Source: Gonium pectorale
Taxonomy: Eukaryota > Chlorophyta > Chlorophyceae > Chlamydomonadales > Volvocaceae
Length of the DNA: 33,060 nt
Assembly (NCBI GenBank): GCA_001584585.1
Contig: LSYV01000018.1
Coordinates: forward strand, 751,165-784,224
Direction of reading: 5' to 3'
The position numbers were made by a program, and so were the translations under genes. The notes beneath the pieces are model-generated. The model worked only from the letters and a program-made list of their open reading frames with translations, made no database searches and was not told the origin of the DNA. Below, piece after piece: positions 21,608-31,600 of the stretch. How positions within the stretch are numbered: position 1 is the first letter of the stretch; every line of letters starts with the position of its first letter.

Positions 21608-21920
21608 TCCTATGCATGCCTTGAGCTTCCAAGTTTGCTGGCGAAACAATTAAGCCATCACGCACACTCCAAGCTTTGAATAAAGTCCAACCCCCGTGCC
21701 GCGATGTCCCATCCCGGTCCAACTTCTAGAACACATACACAGTCCCGAACATGAATTCTCTTGTCACGTCGGTTTGCAGCATGTACACGCTGGTTCCAAA
21801 TGGTTTCGGTGGTCGTGGTTTCTCCAAAACAGTGTTTGGAAGCTGTATAACTGCGATTTTGTTGCACTCTCTGGCACAGCCTAGACGCCGGGTGCTCGGC
21901 GCAAGCTTGCAAAGAGCATC
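21608..21920. promoter_or_regulatory. 313-bp divergent promoter region between the giant gene and the LHC gene
   Basis: The two start codons (21607 minus, 21921 plus) face away from each other with only 313 bp between them. The stretch is distinctly less GC-rich than its surroundings. It includes a TATA-like element for the plus-strand gene and a CACGTC element near 21764. Both 5' UTRs and both promoters must fit here unless upstream non-coding exons exist. Confidence 0.55.
21846..21850 (+). promoter_or_regulatory. TATA-like element of the LHC gene
   Basis: TATAA (in GCTGTATAACTG) lies 71 nt before the proposed LHC start codon. This spacing would give a 5' UTR of about 40 nt. Confidence 0.35.
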
Positions 21921-24900
21921 ATGCAAGTAAAGCTGCGCGGCACCGTGGGCATCGCGCGGGGGCACGTAAACCCGCTCTTTGGCGCCAGCGCTGCTCTTCA
22001 ACGGCACTGGAGCTCTGGACACGCGCACGGCTGTGGCCACCGACGAGCCACGGTTCTGCGACGGGGAACCGACGTGCGTTGATTGTGATTGCCGGTACCG
22101 GTTGGTTCGCACCGGGCCTTGGGTGACGTACCCCTGAATCTGTTGGGTCTGGGTTTCCGGTGCGGGGGCCAGTCCGTGTACCTGCGGCAGTCCTAGCAAA
22201 CGCCCAGGGCACGTATGCATGTGTGTTGAGCCCTATTCGCTTCCCATAAGCCGCCATCTGCAGTACGACATTACATTCCGCGTGGCGAGACACGGTCGAG
22301 CCAGCCCGCTCTGCCAGCGTCGCTTACTCCCTCCTGCCCCAACCCCTGGCAACAGGGCCCCGACGGACCCGCCTCGTCTTCGCAACCCGCAACGCCTGAG
22401 CCCGCCACTCCGCCTCAGCCTGAGACTCTCACCACTCGAGCCGCGAAGCTGGCAGCGGAGGTGGTGGCGTCACCCCTGTTCTACCTGATAGCAGGTACGC
22501 AGCAGCTGCAGCGGAGGCAGCGGGGCGCCGGCCCACGGGTCGGTCAGGCCCAATCCCTTCACGGGTCGGCTGCTCAGTCCTCCATGGGTCTCTCGGGCTG
22601 ACTAGTGAGGTGCAAGCTTGGTGCAGCTGCCGGCTTGCGACGGGCCGATGGCCCATGGGGTCAGTGGATGTGCAGCGGTGGCCCCACTCGCGGCCTGGTC
22701 CGCCGGCGGGCCATGCCGGGATGCCGTCGTGCTGCTCTTGCCGCATGCCCGTGCTCTCCGCAGCCCACCGGGTGCTCTGCCGTCCATCTCGGCAACCTGG
22801 TGCGCCCGGCCGGCGCCCCCGCTCCCAACCCATGCCCCGGGGGTTGGGGCTGGATGGCTATGCTGCCAAGTGCGGCTGCTTACGACCTCGGGACCCTACT
22901 CCAAGGCCCTCTTTCCCGGCACCAATCCCGTGCGCCCCGGTGGCCATGTACGCCTCTCCGGAGCGCGCAAGAATGTTGTGTTGAACGCCTGCCTGACCCC
23001 ATCGCCTGCGGCCGGTCCTCGCCATCCATCCCCCTGACCCACATCACCCTGCTACCGCTCCTACCACCTCTCTCACCGCGCCGCACGCCGGCAGGCCTGG
23101 CTGCCATCAAGCTGGTCTCCTCCACGGGCGAGGACGGCGCCACCATCTTCGTGTTCGCGGCGCTGCCCATCACCGCACTCACGGCGCTCAGCAAGAGCAG
23201 CGTGGGGAAGCAGGTGGGCGCAGACGGGACCAGGGGCAATGACGGGGCTTCACCGCAAACCCGGTTGGTGGCTAGAACGCCTGGCTGGCCGCCTTGTGAC
23301 CGCTGTTGCTTGCAGCAAGGCAGACGCCTCCACGTGGGACCGGATGCGCTCCTGTTTCCCAAAGGCAGCCCCACCCTGCATTCGCGGCCTCCCCCCCCCC
23401 CCGCCCACCCCACGCCCCCGCCCACGTGCACCCCGGGGGGCCCATCCCACCCACCGCCGCATGCCTGCGAACCGCTTATCTCCACTCCCCCACTGAATGG
23501 CGCCCCCAGGTGCAGCAGCAGCTCGAGTCGCGGCTGCCGGAGCTGCAGGCGGCCGCGGAGGCCACCCGGGTAGCGCACCAGGCCGCACGGGAGCGCAGCC
23601 CCTGGTGCGTGACGCGCGCCGCCGCCGCATATCGCCCGCAGCAGCATGCGCTCTCTGCGTATGCACAGCGAGACTGCACATTCACAAACACACACAAACA
23701 CGCGAATACACAAACACACAGCGTCGAGGGCCTGTTGATTGTACTGGTCGAGGCTTACGTCGCGACCGCAGCGCCATGCCAGATCGGGTCGTTCAACGCC
23801 CGTCCGTCCCGTCCCGTGGCCGTCTCCGTCGCAGCGTACAGCCTCACGCTCCCCCGCTCTCGTGCAGCATCGAGGCAGTTCCCTGTTGGGGCGAGTAGCG
23901 CCCAAGGCCAGCGTCGGGCCCGAGGTGTAACACAGCTCGTGCATGCAAAGGGCGACCGGCTACCTGCTTCGCCCAACGTGTGCGCTGTAGGGACAACCAC
24001 CCGCTCCCGAACATTGCCGACTGCTCCGTGTGCGCCACACCGGGGCGGTCCTCCGCTGGCTGCAGGTACGGCCCGTCGCGGCGGCGGCTGCCTGGCCCGC
24101 TGGGCTCTGCGGCGCACCTGGACGGCTGGGCGGCGGGTGACGCGGGCTTTGACCCGCTGGGGCTGGCGCGAGAGCCGGCAGCTTTCACCCGGTGCGGGGC
24201 CGGGGCGCCGGGAGGGGGTAATACGGAATGGGAAACGGGTCGCGTCGTGGACACTGAATCGCATACTCAGTAGTACGAGGAACGACGGTCTTGGCAGAGG
24301 TGAAGACGACCTGCAAAACTGCGATGTCCGCGACGAGCGATCCGTGCCGTGGCATACCTTCGCAGTTGTAGTCGCTAATAGCTTGCTGACAGAGAGAGAA
24401 GAGGAGGAGGCGGAGACCCCATGCCCACCCGCCCAACCTAACACGCGGACAGACTGGCACAGCACTGACACCGCGAGCGCGGGCCTGCCCAGGCGGACGT
24501 TCCCAACGGCACTGACCCAATCATCACGGGGTGGGCGGGCGAACGGCGGGAGCAGCAGAAGAAGTTAGCGATGGACGGTGATGGAACATGTGGCCGGGAG
24601 GGGGGTACGCGGTCCTGGAGCCGGGGCAGGGCGACCTGAGAGTCGGGCAAGCATGATACAGGGCAAAGTGGCGGCAGCCCGCAAGCCTTGCATTGTGCAA
24701 CTTCAATCCCCGCTGGCTGTTGCGTGGGGGCGTGGCGCTGGAGGCGGTCGCAGGTGGCCTGCCGCAGCCCTGTGGCCCCCGACAAGCACGCAGGGCCGGG
24801 CAGACACCACTGCAATAAGGACGGGGGCACCACCGTAGTACACAACGGCATGGCCTTGGCGCGTCGCTTAATCCTCCTAAACGAATGCCCTTGGAGGAAG

Positions 24901-27048
24901 CTGGTCACCTCGCCAGCGCGATTAACCTCCTGCCTCGGCGGCTCCCGCCTCGATGGCCCCCGCTGCCGACCTGGCGGCCCCTGGTGCTGCCCTGCCCTCC
25001 CCACCACCACCCGTCCCATCTCCGCCCTGCCCTGTCCCGACCAGCCTGCGCGAGGCTGAGCTTCTCCACGCTCGATGGGCGATGCTGGGCGCCGTGGGCT
25101 GCCTGATTCCGGAGCTGCTGGCCATGCGGGGGGTGGACCTGGGGGAGCCCGTGTGGTGGAAGGTGCGGGGGGTGTCGCCCGCGGACGGCGCGCGCTGTGA
25201 ACCCCGACATCCAGACACCAGTCCTAGCCCGGTTCACGCCCCCTCTCCGCCCCAGTCCTGTTCCCAGCCCGCTTAATGCCTGGCTCCCCGCCTCCTCTGA
25301 AACACCCATCCCTCCCTGAACCCCGTGAGGCCACCCCTGTGGGCGCAAGCGACCACGCACGCGGCGCACGCAGGAAGGCGGTCGCAGTCGACGTCGTTGG
25401 CGGCGTCAGCCATAAGGCTAGCCCCAACATCGGGGCATCGCGTCGCCTTTGAATGTCTCTAGCGAGTAAGCCTTCCACCCCGAGGACCCCACCTGCCCCG
25501 CGACCCGGCCGCACCCCGCACATAACACACCGCCCCACCGGTCGCCAGATCCCAGCCCCGTGCCCGGACTCCGCCCCTGACCCGCCCCACCCCCCATGTT
25601 GGGCTTCTCTACTGAGAATGTCTTCCAACCCTCTACCCTCCAGGTTGGCGCCTCGAAGCTCAATTCGGACCTGACGCTGAATTGGGGCGGCATCGAGGGG
25701 TTCCGCATCGCCGGCAAGCAGGGCATTGGCCTCATCGCCGCCTGCCAGGCGGTGCTCATGGGGGGCCCGGAGTACGCGCGGTGCGGACACCGGGCAGCGG
25801 TGGCGGCGGACAGGGGCGGGCGGGGAGGTTGCAGGGGGGTGTCCGTAGGGTATTGGGCTGGGCAGGCCCGGAGGAGCGGCGCTTGCAGAGTGCTGGCCGG
25901 TTGCTGCTGGTGCCGGGCTGCGGCGGCTGCGGCGGCAGCTGCGGAGCGTGTCGTGCTTGAGGCTGCGACCGCCACACACGCCCGCCCTGCTCGCTGCCGC
26001 GCGCCAAGTGCCTTCTTACTAGACACTGCCGGCCCTTCCCTGGACGCTACTGCGCGTATTTCAGCTGCCTTGGCGCTTTGCCTACCAACGCTGCCTATGC
26101 AGTGTGCCGACGCCTTGAACACAAACCCGTTCCCCCTGCCTTTACCCCCGTCCGTCCTTCCCCCCTCAGCCGTGCTGCGCGCCTACTCCCCACCCCCCTC
26201 CCCGCCTCTCCTCAATCTTTCCTGCCGCCCGCTGCCCCACCCTCCGTAGCTACGTGGGCATCCGCTCGCTGGAGCCCGTGGGCGTGTTCCTGCCGGGCGA
26301 CCAGAACTACCCGGGCGGCGGGCCCTTCGACCCGCTCAACTACGCGTCGGACGCGGACGGCTTCGTTGACCAGGTGGGCGGCGGTCGGGTTTGGGGATTT
26401 GGCGGTCAGGTGGTGGGGATTTGGTGGGCAGGTGATGGGGCGTTGGAAAGGACACGCCCGGGGCGGGGGCAAGCATGGCAGCGGGGGAGCCCGGGGGGCA
26501 GGGCGGGAGCCTTGGAGCTGCGCCATGGTACCGAGTTCGGCGAGCGCGAACTGTGCGGTGTAACAGGCGGAGGATCACACTTCAGCGGCCCACACAACCG
26601 TGCGCCGAGCGCCGACAGGGCGTGTGCTCCCGGGGTGTCCCGCTCAGCTGCCGGTCCACTCTTGCTCCGCAGCCGCTTGAAGTGGCGCCGCGCATCCGTG
26701 CTCCGCACAGATCCCGACGGTGCGCCACGCCGTGGCCGACCCTACCCCTCGGGCCCTCCTTGCCGCCCACCCCCGCCGAACGGGAAGGCACGCGCAGCAG
26801 ACTTCGATGGTGAGAATGCTTCCTTACCTCTTTTTCTCTGCGGCCTCCGCGGCCCCCCTCCCAATTGCTGCCCCCGCGACAAGGCGGTGCGCGAGGTCAA
26901 GAACGGGCGGCTGGCGATGATGGGCATGCTGGGCTTCTTCGCGCAGGCCGCAGTCACGCGGGAGGGGCCGGTCCAGAACGTGCTGGACTTCCTGGCCGAC
27001 CCGGCTCACAACAACATCCTGACCAACCTAGGCCGGCTGGTGCAATGA
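21921..27048 (+). CDS. LHC chlorophyll a/b-binding protein with two extra N-terminal membrane helices
   Basis: Thylakoid antenna protein. Exons: 21921-22073, 22356-22494, 23095-23213, 23510-23604, 24066-24191, 25045-25162, 25644-25780, 26250-26373, 26884-27048 (TGA). All phases join: 391 residues. Residues 1-51 are Arg/His-rich with almost no acidic residues, like a plastid transit peptide. Residues 52-75 are Pro-rich. About 84-107 ([16 protein letters not shown]) and 113-129 ([17 protein letters not shown]) are predicted membrane helices, and 138-168 is a charged helix. The LHC domain then begins at [14 protein letters not shown] with [11 protein letters not shown]. Helix B has the E-LLHARWAM chlorophyll-ligand motif, helix C has [13 protein letters not shown], and helix A has [18 protein letters not shown] followed by LADPAHNN. 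The core looks most like green-algal LHCI proteins ([22 protein letters not shown]). The helix-B ligand is His, not the Asn of red LHCI forms. The first exon is the least certain part. The N-terminal domain may relate it to Tidi/TIDI1 (inference). Confidence 0.88.
25456..25481 (+). repeat. diverged copy of the dispersed repeat, LHC intron 6
   Basis: Matches the core of the 38-bp repeat at 20 of 26 positions (TCTCTA..GAG..G.CTTCCA.CCC), same strand, 149 bp upstream of the better copy in the same intron. Confidence 0.5.
25601..25638 (+). repeat. dispersed 38-bp repeat, copy forming the 3' end of LHC intron 6
   Basis: 37 of 38 identical to 8343-8380. It runs to within 5 nt of the acceptor (CTCTACCCTCCAG|GTTGGC), so the repeat supplies the polypyrimidine tract used by the LHC gene. 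Confidence 0.8.
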
Positions 27049-27222
27049 GGCCGGCATGGGGGGCGGGCGGAGGTGTGTGAGTGTTTGTATGTATGAATAA
27101 GGGAGATGGCTGAGCGAGATAGCATTCCAGGGCGCATCGATGCGATGGGCGGGGGCGGGGGCGAGCGGTTCGGGAGGGGCATGAATTGGACTGGTGGCGC
27201 ACCGTCGGACGAAACCTCGGTG

Positions 27223-27522
27223 TCACTTTCGCGCCGATGCACTACCTGCGGGACTTGCGCCGCCGCTGACCCCGCTCACAACGGCCACTGCCCTGGCCAG
27301 CCGCGGCAGGCAGGCCGGTGCATGGAGCCGGTCTGGGATGTGCCGCAGCAGCCCCCGGCAGTTCGCAAATAGCGCTCGGACGGGGTGGTGTCGCGCCAGC
27401 ATCAGCGCCAGTTGCCGGAGGGTGTGCTGCCCGTGGACCGCCACTGCCCCACGGGTGGCTTCCCCAAAAGCGCCGAGGAAGCGGGCGGCGGCGCTGGACT
27501 GCAGCCCGGGGCCGGCTCCACT
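27223..27522 (-). pseudogene. possible protein-coding fragment, helical, unrecognised
   Basis: Open for 99 codons between in-frame stops (TGA at 27525-27523 and the stop at 27223). It contains helical, Leu/Arg/His-rich text such as HTLRQLALMLARHHPVRALF and GLLRHIPDRLHAPACLPRLA, like one or two units of an alpha-helical repeat protein. No start, flanking exons or splice sites could be joined to it. It may be a relic or a chance frame. Confidence 0.2.
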
Positions 27523-28274
27523 TCAGCCTTGCGCCAGGCTCCGGATGCTCTTGTTGGTTGGCTACCGCCGATGACGGTGCCATGACTGCCAACGCTTTTC
27601 AGGACCATCAGCACCCTTGGAGGCTGCACTGTCTACCACTATAGTCAAGGGTATGAGTTAGCCGTGTCACGGGGGAGCGGTAACTGGAGGTGAACATCTG
27701 CTATACCGACAGGACCGAAACTCACCGCCCCATCATTTCACACCACCGGCGCCCATGAGAATGTGCTGCGTTCAGCGGCCGAACTAATGCGGCCCGGCGC
27801 AGTGAGGACGGCGTCAGGGGCCGGCGGCCGGGCGTTGAGTGGGCATGGTTGGTGTGTCGAAGGGGTCGTTGACGTGCTGGGTTTGGCTTGGGGGCTGGGG
27901 GCGGGGAGGAGTACCAGGGCCCGATGTGCCGGTACGCCCGACGTACGGTACTGACCGTAACCCGTAACCTTGTAGGCAGGCGCAGACTGCCAAAAATGCA
28001 AACAGCCATGACCGACGTGAATGTGGTTGCGCTCGCGCGTGCGACGCAGGCTGAGGCAACTCTCGGTTACGGACCTGCGCACATTTGTACTGGCGCTACG
28101 ATGACGGCAAGGGTAGTGAGTTTGCCCGGGCTAATGTTCAAGTTTACATTGCGCGATGCGGTTATAAAATGTATGATTAATTCTGTGATGTGTCCGCCTT
28201 GTACAATCAATGCACCTTGACTAATAGACGAAGCGGACGAACCATATGAAAGCCTGTAGAAAGAGTGGAGTGCC

Positions 28275-28297
28275 CTGGTGCATACACTGGTGCATAC
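28275..28297. repeat. 11-bp direct repeat in the NRT2-like upstream region
   Basis: CTGGTGCATAC occurs at 28275-28285 and again at 28287-28297, one base apart. It is about 160-180 bp upstream of the TATA-like box. A regulatory role is conjecture. Confidence 0.5.
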
Positions 28298-28456
28298 TCC
28301 CATTTGCATGCTACGTATATGTTCCTTGTATCGTCTTTCATATCCCAAACACGGTTTCGTGCATTGTGGCTACAGCCCGTCCAGCCGTACCGCACCCTGC
28401 GAAGCCCTGGAACGAGTGGCGCATACAAGTGCAATCCCAAATGAAAATGACAGTTG

Positions 28457-28463
28457 TATAAAT
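28457..28463 (+). promoter_or_regulatory. TATA box candidate of the NRT2-like gene
   Basis: TATAAAT (in GTTGTATAAATTGG) lies 212 nt before the start codon in the AT-richer stretch. A second candidate, TATAAAA, lies at 28163-28169. With the nearer one the 5' UTR would be about 185 nt. Confidence 0.4.
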
Positions 28464-28674
28464 TGGTGCTCACCAGTCCTCAAGCCTCTTCGCTCGCTTT
28501 CGCACCAGCGACTTTGCACGCAGGCTTCTTAAGAATTTGGTCAACCTCTTGTGAAGAACTGAACATCTGTATGAGGCGGCGAGTCTGCATGTTGGTGCGC
28601 GAACGGGCTGTACATGGGAATTGCCGTCGCTGGTGACCCGGCCGCGGCGTTTTGCAGCACTCCTACGACTATCA

Positions 28675-31600
28675 ATGGATGACAGCGTGGATGACGCGAT
28701 TGAAGAGCTTCTTTCCCTGGCGTCGCGGGGCCATTCCTTCCAGCGACGTGGCGCGCAACACGGCGAGGCGCGGTCGCAAGCGTCCCCATGCCGAGCGTCC
28801 TCATTCCGCGCCCAAGCGTCACACGCGATCATGGCCGACCGGAGCGTCCGCAATTTGCGGAGCGGCACCGGCGGTGGTGGCTGGGGCAGTGCAGGGGCCG
28901 GCGGCGGCGAGTTTATCGTACATGGACCGACGCGTCACATGTCCTTCATCGTTGCTGGCCGGGGCCGCCGCCGCTCCGTCCTGGCCGCGGCCTCTGGCCC
29001 GCAGCGCTCCGGCGGCAACCCCGGCGACTGCGACGACTATGCCGACGGCCGGGACGCGGCCAACGCGTTTCTATTTAGCTCTCAAGACATCCCCGCCTCG
29101 GCCTGGCAGCCGTCTGAGAACCTGGACGTCGGCTCTGCCAGCGGAGCAGCGCCCGGCGGCGGCCCCGCCATCGGCAGCGGCAGCGTACCTCGCGCTGCCG
29201 CGCGCCGCCACTCCTCGGTCACGCCGATCGCCGAGCACCTTGTGGCGGCCTTTGCGTCCAACCCAGTCTCCGCCGCCGGAGGCGGCGCTGGCGCTGGCGG
29301 CGGCCATCTCCCCGTGCACAGCGGTGTCTCGCACCGCGGTGGCGCCATCGGCGCCTTCTTTGGCAGCCTCCTGTCGGGCAGGGACTCGCACCGCCCGACC
29401 GCAAGGAGCACTGGCAGCGCCAGCACAACAGCCGCGCGGCTCAGCCGCCACACACCCCCAGACACCACATTGCTCATCTCCAGCCCGCGAGCCAGCGAGC
29501 CCTCCGTCCCGTATCCAGGGAGCCGAGCCTCGGGCGCGTCCAAACTTCCGACCGGAACGTCCACTGCGTCGGACAGGACTGGGACGACGGCCCGGCCGAC
29601 ACCATGGGCGCCCTCCACCGCCGCCGCCGGCGCTGCCGCCGCGGTTGATGGTGCGGCGGCGGCTACAGCTGCAGCCGCAGCCCGCAGCAGCAGCACTGGA
29701 CGGCTCAGCTCCGCGGGCGAGATCCGCCCCGCCGCTGGCGGCGCCACGCTTGTCCCCGTGGCGGCGGCGGCGACCTCGCCGGCGGCGGTGGCTGCCGGTG
29801 ACACACCTGCGGGGGCGCAGTGGGACGCCAGCAGCTGTTGCCCTGTTCGGGCCGACGGCGGCACCTCGAGCAGCGGCGCAGGCCCGTCGAGCGCCGTCAG
29901 CCCCGGCGGACGGACGTCCGCCGCCATCACCATCCCCGCACTGCCGTCGCCGCCACCGCGCGCCGCGTCGCCGGTTCCAGGCCGAGCCGTCGTCGCAGGC
30001 GCCAGCGGTGGCGACGGCGGGGCCGCGTACGGCGTGTACGGTCTGTATGGCCTCGTCGAGGGCCTGGAGGCTACCTGTAGCAGCCTGACCGTGGGGGGCC
30101 TCCGCGGCGCCAGCTTCACCCGCGGGTCGCTTCGTTCGCACGCAAGCGGCCGCCAGCCGCAGCTGCAGCTGCAGGGCGTCTCCTCCCGGGAGCTGCACGT
30201 AACGCCCGCCGGCGCCGCCGGCGACTCCAGAGTGGCGTCACTCACGGGGCCGCACGCCGCCGCCGCTACGGCCGCCGCTACGGCCGCCGCACCGCCGGCG
30301 ACTCCGGGCAGCGCCGCCGGCATGCCCACGTTTGGGTCCTCCGCCCTCGTCGCCGCTGCTGTCGCCGTCGCCGCGGCAGCGTCTTTCCCCGGCAGCCCCC
30401 GAGCTGCCGCCGTCGCCGCCAGCACGCTCGCGTCCCCCTTTCGGCGACCTTCCGAGCCAGCCTTTGCCCGTCCCTCCGAGCCCGGCCGCCGCACCGCCGG
30501 CCAGCTGCCGTCCCCACGCGCCATGGTGGTGCGACCCTCCTCTGCCGGCGGCGTGGCGGCGGCGGCGGCCGCCGCCGCGCGCGCCTGCTCCTTCTCGCCC
30601 TTCTCCTGCCGCGGGCCCCCCATGCGCGCCTTCCACCTGTCCTGGCTGGCACTGCTGCTGGCCGTCCTCTCCACGCTGGCGCCAGCCGCGCTGCTGCCCG
30701 TCATGGCGACCGATCTGCGGCTGTCCAAGCCGGTGGTGGCGGCGGGCGGCGCGGCGGCGCTGCTGGGCGGCGTCGCCAGCCGCGTGGTTATGGGGTTCTG
30801 CGCGCGGCGCTACGGCCCACGATACTGCCAGGTGGGTGAGTGGGTGCGGCGGGCTGCTGGAAGGGCTTCAGGCCTGATTCCCTATTCCTCGTGGAACTTC
30901 ATGGAACCCACTGAAGTCAAGTCTCCCGCGGAACACGGCCGCGTGTAGGCGCGGGAGAGTGGTCGCCCCACCTGCTGCCCCGGCACGGCACGCCCCAACC
31001 CCCGCACCCGCGCCCATCGAGGACGCTCTCCAACCCCGTGGCGCCTGCTGTACGCCCCGTCTGCCCCCATCTCGGCCATCCCCCCCGGCAGGCCCTGGCG
31101 CTGCTGCTGACGGCACCGGCCGTGGCGTGCATGGCCCTGGTCCGCAACGCCGCCGGCCACATCGCCGTCCGGGCCGCCATCGGACTGAGCATGGGCATGT
31201 TTGTCGTCACCCATTTCTGGTGAGCAGAGCGGGGGCTTCAGGCTGGTGAGGCGGACGAGTGGCGGTGCAGCAGTGTCCCAAGGACCAAGAGGCGGCCTTG
31301 CGCTCGGGCGGTTAGCGCCCTAGGGCGGCGTCGGTCCGGTGATGCGACGCACGCGAAAGCGCGCACACACGGGACGCGTTCGTCGGCTGCTAATCACTGC
31401 CTTGCGCACGCTGTTCTTGCATTATATCGCACCGTACGCGTGGCGTGTGCGTTCGTATCTGAACCCGCGTGCATTCCCGCCGTGCCCCGCCGTGCCGTGC
31501 CCTGCCCCGCCGTTCCGTACCGTGCCGTACAGGGTTGTCCTCATGTTCGACCCCTCCGTCTACAGCCGCGCCTCCACGGCGGCCTCCAGCTGGGGCAACC

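Larger units (their letters stand above)
27049..28674. other. interval between LHC and NRT2-like genes
   Basis: The first part should be the LHC 3' UTR. No exact TGTAA was seen in its first 650 nt, only TGTAT variants near 27088. A 99-codon minus-strand frame (27522-27223) has protein-like character and is listed separately. From about 28090 to 28620 the base composition becomes clearly AT-richer, with TATA-like motifs, as expected for a promoter. No RNA gene was recognised. Confidence 0.5.

Noticed and set aside
21726..22220. 164-codon minus-strand frame as an upstream part of the giant gene
   Set aside because: It overlaps the proposed first LHC exon on the other strand and is separated by stops from the ATG at 21607; no splice pair joins it convincingly.
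22880..23944. 354-codon minus-strand frame
   Set aside because: Antisense to LHC exons 3 and 4, whose splicing and protein joins are consistent.
28621..28674. Upstream start of the NRT2-like frame at 28621
   Set aside because: The codon there is TTG; the first in-frame ATG is 28675.
29082..30728. 548-codon minus-strand frame
   Set aside because: Shadow of the NRT2-like first exon. The sense frame continues into conserved membrane helices; this one does not join anything.
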